From the NCBI GenBank assembly GCA_022563855.1, contig JADFMN010000011.1, positions 1-64,000 of the forward strand: DNA of 64,000 nucleotides, in the 5' to 3' direction. This DNA comes from Armatimonadota bacterium. Lineage in GTDB: Bacteria > Armatimonadota > Fimbriimonadia > Fimbriimonadales > Fimbriimonadaceae. Every line of letters begins with the position of its first letter. Position 1 is the stretch's first letter. The notes below the pieces were generated by a model. That model was not told the origin of the DNA, did no database searches, and saw nothing but the letters and a program-made list of their open reading frames with translations. A program made the translations under genes and the position numbers. Below, piece by piece: positions 53,408 to 63,461 of the stretch.

Positions 53408-54256
53408 CTAGATCGGCCCTTGGCTCCAAAGCAATCTGTCGGACAGTTTGTCAAAGAAGCTGTTGACATCAGGCGTCAGAAGTTTGGTCGTCCGGGCCGA
53501 CATAGTTATGCGGACAAAATCACCCGTCAAAAGGTGCAGCCGACTGTGTCCATCGCATGAGAGCACAGCCTCCTCGCGGGATTCGACTTTGATCTCAACA
53601 ACCGCCTCGGGCTGCAAGATGAGCGAGCGAGCCGAAAGTGTGTGCGGCATGATGGCGGTCAAGATCAGCGCCTTCATCCTCGGATCGACAACCGGTCCGC
53701 CAGCGGAAAGGTTGTAGGCGGTCGAACCAGTTGGCGTGCTCACCATTACCCCGTCTGCGGGGTAGCGCGATACCTCGCTGCCATCGACATGAACGTCGAA
53801 CGTCAGCATGCGCGTGGTTGCAGACCTCTGCACAACCGTCTCGTTCAGCGAATGCAACGTCGCAACGACCGTTCCGTCTCGAACCAGATCGGTCTGAATC
53901 ATCATGCGCTCAACGGTGCTCAGCTCTCCCGCAACGTACTTCTTGAGAGCCGCCTCCAGTTCACCCGGCCCGATCTGCGTGACGAAGCCGAACCGACCGT
54001 ATTGGGCGCCGAGGATTGGGGTTCCGGCATCGCCGATCATGTGCGCAGCCTTGATCAGCGTGCCATCGCCGCCTATCGCGATCACAAAATCAGCTTGGCC
54101 AAAGTCGTCTTGAGACACTATCGGCACCTCGATGATGTCTGCCGATTCGCGCTCGGCGCAGACCTCGATGCCGTGGGCTTGCAGCCACATCACGGCGTTG
54201 CGCGCGGCCTCTACCGCATCCGGACGAAAGAGGTTGACTAGAAGGTGAGCCTTCAA
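53408..54256 (-). CDS. nadK: NAD kinase
   Basis: The 282-aa enzyme makes NADP from NAD. The motifs are GGDGT (62-66), LNETVV, and GSTAYNLSAGGPVV. The usual GxNxGxLGFL reads GAQYGRFGFVTQI. It ends directly before oppF and begins two bases after the TPR gene stop, so it is inside an operon. Confidence 0.94.
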   Translation of the reverse strand: MKAHLLVNLFRPDAVEAARNAVMWLQAHGIEVCAERESADIIEVPIVSQDDFGQADFVIAIGGDGTLIKAAHMIGDAGTPILGAQYGRFGFVTQIGPGELEAALKKYVAGELSTVERMMIQTDLVRDGTVVATLHSLNETVVQRSATTRMLTFDVHVDGSEVSRYPADGVMVSTPTGSTAYNLSAGGPVVDPRMKALILTAIMPHTLSARSLILQPEAVVEIKVESREEAVLSCDGHSRLHLLTGDFVRITMSARTTKLLTPDVNSFFDKLSDRLLWSQGPI

Positions 54257-54257
54257 C

Positions 54258-56144
54258 TTAGCCGCCGATGGCCTCCAATCGGTTTAGGTTGCGCTGTGCG
54301 TCTTCAAAGTCAGGTTTGAGTTTCAAGGCTTGCTTCAGAGCGGCGATCGCTTCATCTTTTCGATTCTGTCGCTCGAGGGTAATCGCCAGGTTGTTGAACG
54401 CCGGAGCGAACTTCGGATCGGCTTCGATCGCCTGTCGAAACTTCATCTCAGCGTCCTTCGTCTTCGTCTCGCGCAGCAAGTAAAGACCGATGCCGTTCAG
54501 TGCGGGAGCGTTCTTCGGAGCGCTGTTCAGGACGTACTGGTATTGGAACCGTGCCGTGTCGAACTCTCGCCTGTTCCAGAGCGCATTCGCCAGGTCGATT
54601 CGCACATCGTGGCGCGCTGGAAACACGTGCAGATAGTCCTTCCACAGATCGACGGACTCGTCGGCGCGCCCCAGCTTTGAGTAGACAGCGGCAAGATTCA
54701 GCTTGGCGTCCGCCGACTTGGGGTTCAGCCCTACCAGCTTTTCAAAGTGCCCGACGGCCTCTTCGTACCGCTCGGAGCGGTATAGCATGAGCCCGAGGTT
54801 GGTGATCGCGTCGATGTCGGTCGGGTCGATCGTCAGCGCCATTCGATAAGCCCGGTCTGCCCCTGCCAGGTTTCCGGCGCGAGCCCGCATGACGCCGAGG
54901 TTGAACCAGTAAGATGCGTTATCCGACATCGATCCAGACAACGTTTCCAGCATCGCGAGCGCGTCGTCCTGTCGGTCAAGGCGCGAGTACACTTCGGACA
55001 GCACCAACTTAAACCGGGGATCGTCTTCGCCCTGCTTGAGCGCCATCTCCAAATACGCGACGGCTACGGCAGCCCTGCGGTCCTTAGCGAGCGCAAGCCC
55101 TGCGTTGCGGTTGAACAAGCGGCTCTCCGGCACCATGTCGGCAGCCTTCTTGTAGCTCTCGGCCGCTGACGTTGGCCTGCCCAAGTCTTCGAACGCCCGA
55201 CCGAGGTTGTTGTATCCGTATGCATCACGCGGATTGAGCCTCACGCAGTTGCGAAGCGCCTCCACCGCCTCGGTTGGCCGATCGTTCTGCAGATGGATGC
55301 TGCCGATGTTGTACCAAGGTTCCGAAAGCTGCGGCGCCAGCTTGGCGAGGCTTATGTATACGTCGAGCGCCTTGGAGTTGCGCCCGATCTTCACGTATGC
55401 GTTGCCGAGGTTGTTCAACACCTCTAGATCGTTCGGACGCACCGATCGAGCCGTCTCTAAAACCTTCACGGCGTCTTCAGCGCGCCCTCCTTGCAAGTAC
55501 AGGAAGCCGACCCAAGAGAGGGCGACGTCGTTTTGTGGATCGACGACCAATAGCCTTTCGTAAATCGGCAGCGCGTCAAGCCTTCGATCAAGGCGGATGT
55601 ACGCCGACGCCAGATTCATCATCACGAGGGCGTTCTTAGGATCAAGCTCGTGCGCGGCAGCCAGTGCGTCGGCTGCGGATGACACTTCGTTCGTCCGCAA
55701 GTACAGCGATCCCAGGCTGCTCAAGTAATCCGCGTTTTTCGGATCCTGTTTGATGAGGAACTCGAACACCTCGATCGCATCGTCTTGCATGCCCGAACGC
55801 GTGTATGCGATGGCCAGGTCATGACGAAGCGTTGGCTCCTCGGGTCGCAGTCGGACAGCCTGTCTCAGAAGCGGAATCGCCTTGTCCGGATGGCCTTCGA
55901 CCAAGTACACGTAACCGAGCCAGGCAACGACGTCGTGGTTCTCGGAGTCTCGCCTGTACAGCTCCTCGAGCGCCTTGATCGCGATCTCTATCTTCCCCGC
56001 CTTGTAATCTTCGACCGCCGCGACGACCTCTTCCTCGACAGATCTGACTACCGGAGGTTCTTGCTGACCAAAGGAGACAGCAGACAGCACGGCCAACGAT
56101 AGCCCGACCGCAAGTTTACACATCAGTTTTTTCATCGTTTCCAC
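54258..56144 (-). CDS. Exported TPR-repeat protein
   Basis: The 628-aa protein begins METMKKLMCKLAVGLSLAVL (signal peptide; ATG at 56135 is also possible). The rest is about 16 tetratricopeptide repeats of 34 residues with the usual W/L-G-Y-A-F-P positions. Examples are YNIGSIHLQNDRPTEAVEAL and YNNLGRAFEDLGRPTSAAES. It is a protein-binding scaffold, perhaps for envelope assembly. The target is unknown. Confidence 0.87.
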   Translation of the reverse strand: METMKKLMCKLAVGLSLAVLSAVSFGQQEPPVVRSVEEEVVAAVEDYKAGKIEIAIKALEELYRRDSENHDVVAWLGYVYLVEGHPDKAIPLLRQAVRLRPEEPTLRHDLAIAYTRSGMQDDAIEVFEFLIKQDPKNADYLSSLGSLYLRTNEVSSAADALAAAHELDPKNALVMMNLASAYIRLDRRLDALPIYERLLVVDPQNDVALSWVGFLYLQGGRAEDAVKVLETARSVRPNDLEVLNNLGNAYVKIGRNSKALDVYISLAKLAPQLSEPWYNIGSIHLQNDRPTEAVEALRNCVRLNPRDAYGYNNLGRAFEDLGRPTSAAESYKKAADMVPESRLFNRNAGLALAKDRRAAVAVAYLEMALKQGEDDPRFKLVLSEVYSRLDRQDDALAMLETLSGSMSDNASYWFNLGVMRARAGNLAGADRAYRMALTIDPTDIDAITNLGLMLYRSERYEEAVGHFEKLVGLNPKSADAKLNLAAVYSKLGRADESVDLWKDYLHVFPARHDVRIDLANALWNRREFDTARFQYQYVLNSAPKNAPALNGIGLYLLRETKTKDAEMKFRQAIEADPKFAPAFNNLAITLERQNRKDEAIAALKQALKLKPDFEDAQRNLNRLEAIGG

Positions 56145-56242
56145 CCAACGGGCTGCCCTCTATAACTCAAATCGATCAATCAACACAGATTCTCTCCGCC
56201 CATAGTGTATACGATTCTGTCCGCACAGTATGCGTACTTGAC

Positions 56243-58510
56243 TCAGCCCGACATGATGTCTGGCAGCGCGTTTTCGTACACCGAACGAAGCCGTTCAGGT
56301 TCAAAATCGATCACTCGCTTCCCGTTCGCCGATATCCTCAGATTGGGCTCGGACTTGCCGGATCGACCGACCTTTTGCAACCTGATTCCGGACGGAAGCA
56401 AATTATCAATCTCGTTGCACGATTCGGGCCGGAAGCAAATGAAAACAAAACCTGGCAATTCTGCAAACAGCGCCGAATCTGCGCGGGTTGAAAATCGGTA
56501 AGCCTCGCCTGCCAAATCGACCGTGCAGCCGACCAACCCGGCGATGGACATTTCGGCGAGCGCGACCGCCGAACCTCCTTCGCTCACGTCGTGCGCGGCG
56601 AGCAGAAGACCTCGAGCCGCCAAGGAAACCAAGCACACGCAAATGTCTTTCTCCGCTGCAAGGTTTGGAGCGACGGGACATCCGTCTTCTGTCCCATGGA
56701 CCAACGCCAGGTACTCGCTCGCGCCAAGCCCCTCTTGGTCTCCGATCCCGTTCTCATACCACAGCAGCCCGATATCGGCTGGCTCTTTTGGGAGGCCGAG
56801 GCCGACGGAGTCGGACGCACGATCCAAGACCCCCAGCATCCCGATCAGCGGCGTCGGCAACACTTCGCCGAGCGAACTTTCGTTGTAGAAGCTGACGTTG
56901 CCGCTGACTACCGGCGTCCCCAGCGCGCTGCAGGCGTCGGCGATACCACGAACAGCGCCCTCAAACTGCCAGTAAACGTGCGGCAGCGTCGGGTTGCCGA
57001 AGTTCAATCCGTCGGTAACTGCAACAGGGCGCGCGCCGCAGCAGGCAACGTTTCTCGCCGCTTCCACGACCGCGAGCTGACCGCCGACGTATGGATCGGC
57101 GAACACCCACCGCCCGTTGCCGTCGATCGTGAGCGCAAGGCCCTTCTCAGTGCCACGGGGGGCAAGCACCGCCGCGTCCGCCGAGCCAGGCAGCCGCACG
57201 GTCTGGGTTTGCACCTGTTGGTCGTACTGCTCGTACACCCACCGCTTCGACGCGATCGCCGGACTGCTCAGCAGGGCAAGAAGGGCTTCTTGCGGATCGG
57301 CGACATCTACGCCTTCAATCGAGTACTCCTTGGCTTGGCGGTACTGTTTGGGCTCTTCTAGCGGCAAGGTGTAGCTCGGGCACTCGTCGGTCAGCAGTCG
57401 CGCCGGCAGCTCAACTGCGAGTTCGCCGTGTCTGGTGCACCGAACGACCCCGTCGTCCGTCACTTCCCCGATGACGACCGCGTTCACCTCCCATTTGCGG
57501 AAAACGTCGATTACTTCGTGCTCTCGACCCCTTTCTGCGACGCAGAGCATCCGCTCTTGGCTCTCGCTGAGCATCAGTTCGTATGCGCTCATGTCGTCTT
57601 CGCGCATGGGCACGAGGTCAAGATCGACCCGCATACCGACTCCGCCACTGGCAGACATTTCGCAGGTGGAGCACGTGAGTCCTGCCGCGCCCATATCTTG
57701 GATGGCGACGACCGCGCCCGTTGCCAGCGCTTCGAGCGTCGCCTCGATCAACAGCTTCTCCTCGAACGGGTCTCCGATCTGCACGTTCGGCCGCTTGTCT
57801 GCGCCGCCGTCGCCAAGAGCATCGCTGGCGAACGTGGCACCGTGAATGCCGTCCTTTCCGGTAGCCGAGCCTAAGTAGATGACCGGATTCCCCGGCCCGG
57901 CAGCGGCGGATGTGGGGACTGAGTCCAAATCGACGATCCCCAAACACATCGCGTTGACCAGCGGGTTGCCGCTGTAGCGGGGGTGGAACGACACCTCACC
58001 GCCGACCGTCGGCACGCCGACGCAGTTGCCGTACCTTGCGATCCCGGCTACGACGCCAGAGAAGAGATACCGGTTTCTCGCCACAGTCTCGGAGTCCTCG
58101 TCGCCATCGACGATCGGACCGAACCGCAGCGAGTTCAGCACAGCGATCGGCTGTGCGCCCATGGTGAAGATGTCGCGAATGATCCCTCCAACGCCAGTCG
58201 CGGCGCCTTGAAACGGTTCAACTGCCGAAGGGTGGTTGTGCGACTCGACCTTCATGACGACCCCCAGGCCGTCGCCGATGTCCACGACTCCCGCGTTTTC
58301 GAGCCCATCGCCCTCGATCGCCGCCTTGTACTTGTCGAAGTACGCCAAAATGGGCCGAGAGTACTTATAACCGCAGTGCTCGCTCCACATGACCGCAAAC
58401 ATGCCCAATTCAGTCAGATTCGGCTCTCGTCCCAAAAGCCGCAGAACGCGGTCGTACTCGTCCGTCGTCAAACCCATTGAGAGGTAGGTCTCAGGAACGA
58501 TGGCGGGCAT
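56243..58510 (-). CDS. purL: Phosphoribosylformylglycinamidine synthase subunit PurL
   Basis: The 755-aa purine biosynthesis enzyme (small PurL, working with PurQ and PurS) shows [45 protein letters not shown] and [15 protein letters not shown]-synthase-related repeats follow, with HDVSEGG near the end. The start overlaps the divergent gene by 11 bp. PurQ and PurS are not in the window. Confidence 0.96.
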   Translation of the reverse strand: MPAIVPETYLSMGLTTDEYDRVLRLLGREPNLTELGMFAVMWSEHCGYKYSRPILAYFDKYKAAIEGDGLENAGVVDIGDGLGVVMKVESHNHPSAVEPFQGAATGVGGIIRDIFTMGAQPIAVLNSLRFGPIVDGDEDSETVARNRYLFSGVVAGIARYGNCVGVPTVGGEVSFHPRYSGNPLVNAMCLGIVDLDSVPTSAAAGPGNPVIYLGSATGKDGIHGATFASDALGDGGADKRPNVQIGDPFEEKLLIEATLEALATGAVVAIQDMGAAGLTCSTCEMSASGGVGMRVDLDLVPMREDDMSAYELMLSESQERMLCVAERGREHEVIDVFRKWEVNAVVIGEVTDDGVVRCTRHGELAVELPARLLTDECPSYTLPLEEPKQYRQAKEYSIEGVDVADPQEALLALLSSPAIASKRWVYEQYDQQVQTQTVRLPGSADAAVLAPRGTEKGLALTIDGNGRWVFADPYVGGQLAVVEAARNVACCGARPVAVTDGLNFGNPTLPHVYWQFEGAVRGIADACSALGTPVVSGNVSFYNESSLGEVLPTPLIGMLGVLDRASDSVGLGLPKEPADIGLLWYENGIGDQEGLGASEYLALVHGTEDGCPVAPNLAAEKDICVCLVSLAARGLLLAAHDVSEGGSAVALAEMSIAGLVGCTVDLAGEAYRFSTRADSALFAELPGFVFICFRPESCNEIDNLLPSGIRLQKVGRSGKSEPNLRISANGKRVIDFEPERLRSVYENALPDIMSG

Positions 58511-58961
58511 GAGTCGAAGTATAACCGGTGGCTTGGTCGCCCTAGGGCTGGTGCTTTTGGTGGCGCTGGCGATCTACGGCACGGGTGGAACGCGCGACCG
58601 CTGGTTGGGCGAGTGGACAGGCGAGCTGGATATTGTCAGTCCGGAGGCGCCGCCGGATGGCTTCGCCCGAACATTGAACACGCTGATCGTCAAAATCAAA
58701 CTGGACGGAACGTTCGATATCACCGCTTCCGGAATGGGCTCAAACGGAAAGTGGCGGTTTGCTGGCGATGAACTGCGCCTCAAGACAACGCACGTTATGG
58801 GCAAGTCGATCGCAGACGGCGGCCCGAACGCCGTCAAGGCGAACAAGGAGATCGTGCTAACGTGGAACGGAGATGGGACGATCACGTTCATAGACCCCGG
58901 CTCTGACGATCCGAGTCCCGTGGTTCTATCGCCGGCCCCGCAACGCAACGCCGCTCAATAG
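58500..58961 (+). CDS. Small exported or membrane-anchored protein, function unknown
   Basis: The 153-aa product (ATG 58500 or 58509) has one N-terminal hydrophobic span ([20 protein letters not shown]). A beta-rich domain follows with a [11 protein letters not shown] opening and repeated strands such as [20 protein letters not shown], similar to small lipocalin-like or DUF proteins. The C-terminus is Pro-rich. No confident family. Confidence 0.65.
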   Translation: MAGMSRSITGGLVALGLVLLVALAIYGTGGTRDRWLGEWTGELDIVSPEAPPDGFARTLNTLIVKIKLDGTFDITASGMGSNGKWRFAGDELRLKTTHVMGKSIADGGPNAVKANKEIVLTWNGDGTITFIDPGSDDPSPVVLSPAPQRNAAQ

Positions 58962-58979
58962 CGTATTCTAGGCGTAACT

Positions 58980-59537
58980 ATGCTCGTTGGTATTTGGATA
59001 TTCGTGATTTTGGTGGGCGTGATCGTCGTGGGGATCATCGTCGCGTACAACGGTCTCGTTTCCGACCGCCGACAAACGATGAACGCCTGGAGCCAGATCG
59101 ACGTGCAGCTCAAGCGCCGATACGACCTCATCCCGAACTTGGTTGAGACGGTCAAGGGGTATATGAAGCACGAGCAGGAGACGCTTGAGAAAGTCATCCA
59201 GGCTCGAAACAGGGCCATCAGCGCAAAAACCGTGGGTGAAAAGGCGCAGGCGGAGACGGCGATGGTCGCGGCGCTCTCCGGGTTCTTCGCCCTCTCGGAG
59301 GCGTATCCGGACCTCAAAGCCAACGAGAACATGCAGCAGTTGCAAGAGGAACTGAGCAGCACGGAGAACAAGATATCGTTTGCTCGCCAGTACTACAACG
59401 ACATCGTCACCCGCTACAACACAAAGCTCGAAGCGTTCCCTACAAACTTGATCGCGAACATGGGCTCGTTCAAGGCGCGAGAGCTGTTCGAGATCGCAGA
59501 CCCGGTTGTGCGCGAGGCGGTCAAGGTGAAGTTCTAG
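58980..59537 (+). CDS. lemA: LemA family protein
   Basis: The 185-aa protein has one N-terminal membrane helix (VGIWIFVILVGVIVVGIIVA) and then a long helical domain. The LemA signature is YDLIPNLVETVKGYMKHEQETL, with the later TENKISFARQYYNDIVTRYN. Its function is unknown. It sits near the inner membrane with the helical domain exposed. Confidence 0.93.
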   Translation: MLVGIWIFVILVGVIVVGIIVAYNGLVSDRRQTMNAWSQIDVQLKRRYDLIPNLVETVKGYMKHEQETLEKVIQARNRAISAKTVGEKAQAETAMVAALSGFFALSEAYPDLKANENMQQLQEELSSTENKISFARQYYNDIVTRYNTKLEAFPTNLIANMGSFKARELFEIADPVVREAVKVKF

Positions 59538-59568
59538 CGACCGTTGGGCGCATCTAAAAACAAACTGA

Positions 59569-59602
59569 CCCCGAGCGCATCGTGCGCCGGGGCTCGCTTG
59601 CT
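59569..59602 (+). terminator. Probable terminator after lemA
   Basis: CCCCG and CGGGG frame a bulged GCGCA/TGCGC stem with a TCG loop. It is followed by a loosely T-rich stretch. The interval 59600-59870 after it holds no gene that I can support. Confidence 0.55.
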
Positions 59603-59870
59603 TTAGGCTGATCCGATTCCTGCGAACCGAGACCATCGACAGGTCGCAGCCGCCGTGCCGACATCAAACGTCTGATCCCCTCGGGAGCAGTTGATGCCTT
59701 CAGCACTTTGAGCCCAGGTATTTCTGCCAGGCTCTGTGCCGGTCCCATCCGCGCTAGGACAACTTGCGCAACGATGGAGACGCACACGGCGTTGGATTCG
59801 ACCTACGCCTCGCCGAATATATCGGCACGTTTGTCTAACTACTTTATACGCTAAATTTACGGTCTCGTTG

Positions 59871-61097
59871 CTATTTTCTCGCCTGCCGCAAGACGGATGG
59901 CGCCATTCCGAACCTTTTCGCGAAGGCCCGGCTGAAGTGAGCGGAGCTCTGGAAGCCCACCGTTTTGGCAACGCCGGTCACTGGAGAGTTCGACCTGAGC
60001 AACAGCTCGCGAGCCTTCTCCAGCCTTAAAGAAACCAGGTATTTGTTGAACGGCTGCGACGTGGCCTGCTTGAACAGATGTCGAAAATGCGATGTGCTGA
60101 GACACAATTCCTCGGCAACGCTCTCATCGTCGATCTCTTCAGAGAAGTTGCGCTCTACGATGACCAGCGCGCGATCGATCAACGCGTTCCCCGACGAGCC
60201 TTGCACGGGCATGACCGACTCGGTAATGCGCCACACCGTTTGCACGGTGTAGTTTGCTATAGCCCTCGCAGACTCTTGGTTCTCTAACTCCCTAGCGGCT
60301 TCCAACTGCAGCTTGTGCATCGAGCGCGGGGCGTCCATCTCGATCAGAGCAGCTGAGATGACGGCGAGGAACGTCAGGGCCAGTCCTCTCGCTTCGTCCA
60401 GATCATCCTCGCAACTGGCTACCCCATCGAACAGTTGGTGCATCGCGCGGTCGAACCGAGCGCGATCGCGAAGACGGAGGATCGAGCCCAGCTCCGAGAG
60501 CGCGACCTTGTTCCCGTCGCCCCGGAACGGACAGGCGTCCACTTGCTGGTATTCGAAGTACGCTGCAAAGACGACGAAGCTCGCAGGCGTCCCAAGGTCT
60601 TTGACCACGACCCGATCTGGCTTGAGCCCGCTCGGGATAGCGATGGAAAGCGCATCTACGCGCACGCTTTCGCCGTCTATGGTCGCCGCTCCGACAGTCT
60701 CGATGCTCGTTCCATCGCCGTTGACGCGCCGAATCGCGCTGCCGTCCGTTGCATCGCCGTAATGACGGCCCTGGATGAGGTCGCGCCTGTGCAAGACGGT
60801 TTCGCCGTCAAGAAACTGGACCGATCCTCCGACAGCGCCGGAAGCCTCAACGTCACCGCGGGCGTATAACGCGAACACGCCGAGAATCACGAGGCGCGAG
60901 AGTCGCCCATCGCAGTCCGGAGGCTGTATCTCAAGCGTGTACGGAAGGGCCCGGGCAGGATGCAGACGTCCGGCGCCGCCGTTGCTCTGCCATCCGGTTC
61001 CTCCGGCGAACGGAAACTCCGCGGGAGGATCGAGCGGCCGCCACTCAACCCCTTCTGCGGGTCTGCGAATTACGGCCTCTACCAGTCGGACATCCAT
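59871..61097 (-). CDS. AraC-family regulator with an N-terminal beta-sandwich domain
   Basis: The 408-aa protein has a C-terminal AraC-type double helix-turn-helix (about 305-405; RHLFKQATSQPFNKYLVSLR, GFQSSAHFSRAFAKRFG). Residues 1-185 are a beta-rich domain (VEWRPLDPPAEFPFAGG, YTLEIQPPDCDGRLSRLVI) resembling galactose-binding domains; residues 190-300 are a helical linker. There is no signal peptide. It starts six bases after the stop of the peptide-binding lipoprotein gene, so it may regulate that operon in response to a sugar or related ligand. Confidence 0.82.
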   Translation of the reverse strand: MDVRLVEAVIRRPAEGVEWRPLDPPAEFPFAGGTGWQSNGGAGRLHPARALPYTLEIQPPDCDGRLSRLVILGVFALYARGDVEASGAVGGSVQFLDGETVLHRRDLIQGRHYGDATDGSAIRRVNGDGTSIETVGAATIDGESVRVDALSIAIPSGLKPDRVVVKDLGTPASFVVFAAYFEYQQVDACPFRGDGNKVALSELGSILRLRDRARFDRAMHQLFDGVASCEDDLDEARGLALTFLAVISAALIEMDAPRSMHKLQLEAARELENQESARAIANYTVQTVWRITESVMPVQGSSGNALIDRALVIVERNFSEEIDDESVAEELCLSTSHFRHLFKQATSQPFNKYLVSLRLEKARELLLRSNSPVTGVAKTVGFQSSAHFSRAFAKRFGMAPSVLRQARK

Positions 61098-61103
61098 CGG
61101 TAT

Positions 61104-62705
61104 CTACCGTTCGACGACGACCGTGGTGTGCGGCAGGTGGCCGAACAGCGATTCGCGCAAACCCGACACGTTCGATCGGTGAAGCTCAACGTCGCGCTGG
61201 AAGTAGATCGGAATCCAGACCGCGTCGTTCAGAACTACGTCTTCCGCCTGTTGATACAGCGGGATGCGTTCATCCATGTCCATCAACGTATCGGCCCTGC
61301 GGCAGAGGGCGTCGAATTCTGGATTCGAGTACCCGAACTTGTTCTCCGGCCCCCACGTCGCCAGCATGTGGCTCAGGAAGTTCTGCGGGTCGAGGAAATC
61401 GGCAGCCCACCGCATATGGAAGAACGAGAGTTCGCTGCGGTTGTACTTCTCCAAGTAAGCGCCCCATTCGAGCGTCCGAATCGTAATCTCCACACCCAAC
61501 ACCTCGGAAACCATGCTTTGTACGGCCTCACCGACGATCCTGACGTCTGGCCGCATCTCTCGGTAGTTCAACTCGAGCGGCGGCATCCCGCGCCCCCCGG
61601 GGTATCCGGCTTCGGCCAAGAGCGCCCGCGCGCGAGCAGGGTCGTATTCGAACGCCGGGGCGTCAGGTCGATGTCCGGGCACTCCGGGCGGAACAATTCC
61701 GTTTGCGACCGTGTTCACACCGCCTAAGTATTCGTTGACGATCTTCTTCTTGTCGATCGCCAAGGCGAACGCCTGACGAACGCGCACGTCTTCGAACGGT
61801 TTGTAATTTGCCGGGCTCAGTCCGACGTACCAAATCGCAGGTCGATCGAAGTACTTGAGGTCTTTCTCCCATTCGGTTCCCATGAGCCCATCGAGGTCTT
61901 GGCGGGCCAGCATGACGAGATCGACCTCGCCTTGCTTGTAGACGTTCAGCCGCGTCACGGCATCTTTGATGATCAGCCTTTCGATGGTCTTCGTCTTCGC
62001 CGGGCCGCCGTGATAACCTTCGTACCGCTCAAGCACGACGAGCAAATCCGGTTCGTATTTGACGATTCGGAACGGGCCTGTGCCGACCATCTGTTCTATT
62101 CTGGAAATCTTGCCGTTTAGCGGAACGGCTTCCTTTGGCAGGACGGCTGACACCAAGTACGTCAGCTTGCCCAAGAAGTACGGAGTTTTCTGTTTCAGGG
62201 TGATCTCGATCGTGTACTTGTCGATAACCTTGATGCCGGAGACCTCGTTTATCGGATTCTCTGGATCTGCACACTCAGACAGCCCGACGATGTCGCTCAA
62301 ATAGGCGTCGATCGTTACGGACTGCACTCCAGAGCGGCAAGCCCGCTCAATCGACCACTTGACGTCCGAGGCCTCGACTTCTCGACCGTTGTGGAACGTC
62401 ACGCCCTCCTTGAGATGAAAGGTCCAAACTATTCCGTCTGCACTCTCCCAGCTCTCGGCGATCGCGCCGGTGACCCTGCTATTCGTGTCCCACGTGACAA
62501 GCCCTTCGTAAATCTGCTGAAGGAGGTCAAGCGTGTCGCCGTCCTGCACGTTGCCCGGATCGAACGACGTCGGGGTCGTGATGATCGGATAACGGAACGT
62601 GTCAGCCTGTCGCTCCGCCTGTCGTTTTGAAAATCCGCAGCCACCGTTGGACGCCGCTAGCGCGGTTACGACGATGACGAGGAACACATGATGCAAAGCC
62701 CGCAT
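61104..62705 (-). CDS. ABC transporter peptide-binding lipoprotein (SBP_bac_5)
   Basis: The 533-aa product has a lipoprotein signal (MRALHHVFLVIVVTALAASN, lipobox NGGC). The body is a family 5 solute-binding protein: TTPTSFDPGNVQDGDTLDLL, VTFHNGREVEASDVKWSIERA, GTGPFRIVKYEPD and VRQAFALAIDKKKIV. It binds oligopeptides or other small ligands for an ABC importer. The permeases are not in this window. The gene lies between recO and the AraC regulator with gaps of 12 and 6 bp. Confidence 0.92.
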   Translation of the reverse strand: MRALHHVFLVIVVTALAASNGGCGFSKRQAERQADTFRYPIITTPTSFDPGNVQDGDTLDLLQQIYEGLVTWDTNSRVTGAIAESWESADGIVWTFHLKEGVTFHNGREVEASDVKWSIERACRSGVQSVTIDAYLSDIVGLSECADPENPINEVSGIKVIDKYTIEITLKQKTPYFLGKLTYLVSAVLPKEAVPLNGKISRIEQMVGTGPFRIVKYEPDLLVVLERYEGYHGGPAKTKTIERLIIKDAVTRLNVYKQGEVDLVMLARQDLDGLMGTEWEKDLKYFDRPAIWYVGLSPANYKPFEDVRVRQAFALAIDKKKIVNEYLGGVNTVANGIVPPGVPGHRPDAPAFEYDPARARALLAEAGYPGGRGMPPLELNYREMRPDVRIVGEAVQSMVSEVLGVEITIRTLEWGAYLEKYNRSELSFFHMRWAADFLDPQNFLSHMLATWGPENKFGYSNPEFDALCRRADTLMDMDERIPLYQQAEDVVLNDAVWIPIYFQRDVELHRSNVSGLRESLFGHLPHTTVVVER

Positions 62706-62717
62706 AGCAACTGCATT

Positions 62718-63461
62718 CTACTCGTCATCGACAGCCAGTCCCTCCACAACGGTCCGTAGGGTCGGCAACCGGCGGTCGAGTGCCGCGCGCCAGAACTCGA
62801 ACAAAACCGTGATGCACTCGCTGGATCGGCGCAAATTCCCCGGCGGCACCTCTAATTCTGCGATTCTCTCAATCCCGATGAGGCTCTTCCTGTCCACCGT
62901 AAAGCAGTCCGGCGTCTGGGCCGCCAGGTTCGGCGCGATCGCCCCGCCAGCAACCGGCGAAACAGATATCTCGTCGCCGCTGAGCTGTCGATCCGACGTG
63001 GCGCACACTTGCCAGTCGGGCATCTGGCCTTCCATAGCCAAGACTCGGGACAAGAACCAGGCAAGCGCAGGCTGCCACCGATCAGCAGCTTCAAGGCACG
63101 CCAGCGCTGTCTTGAGGGTTTCGAAGACCTCCTGCGATTCGGCCTCGTACGGCAAAAGCTCAGCTACGAGTTCGACCGTCGCTAGCGCTGCGGTGAGGCG
63201 GTCGTAATCGCGCCTCAGTGCCGGGTGCCCGGTCGCCGCCTGCGCCTGCGTAACGAATCTCCTGTGTTTTCCTGCAGCAACGTGGAACTGCGCAAGAACG
63301 AGCGGTTCGCTGACGCCAGCCAAGCGAGAACCGGCCTTTCGCGCGCCTTTGGCGATGAGATCGACTTTGCCAATCTCGAAAGTAAGAACCGTCAGCCGCC
63401 GATCAGACTCGCCGCTGTCGGTGCGGCGCAAGACGATGCCGGTAAGCGTGGTCTGGGACAA
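62718..63461 (-). CDS. recO: DNA recombination protein RecO
   Basis: The 247-aa product of TTG 63461 follows the upstream stop codon directly. The N-terminal OB-fold (TGIVLRRTDSGESDRRLTVL, GKVDLIAKGARKAGSRLAG) and helical C-terminal domain are typical. The zinc-finger Cys set usual in RecO is reduced: only one Cys (VCATSD) is visible in the expected region. It mediates RecA loading in the RecFOR pathway. Confidence 0.88.
   Translation of the reverse strand: MSQTTLTGIVLRRTDSGESDRRLTVLTFEIGKVDLIAKGARKAGSRLAGVSEPLVLAQFHVAAGKHRRFVTQAQAATGHPALRRDYDRLTAALATVELVAELLPYEAESQEVFETLKTALACLEAADRWQPALAWFLSRVLAMEGQMPDWQVCATSDRQLSGDEISVSPVAGGAIAPNLAAQTPDCFTVDRKSLIGIERIAELEVPPGNLRRSSECITVLFEFWRAALDRRLPTLRTVVEGLAVDDE

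Noticed and set aside
59603-59971. Minus-strand frame of 122 codons after lemA
   Set aside because: It overlaps the AraC gene end in another frame, is low-complexity and has no motif; the gap appears non-coding.
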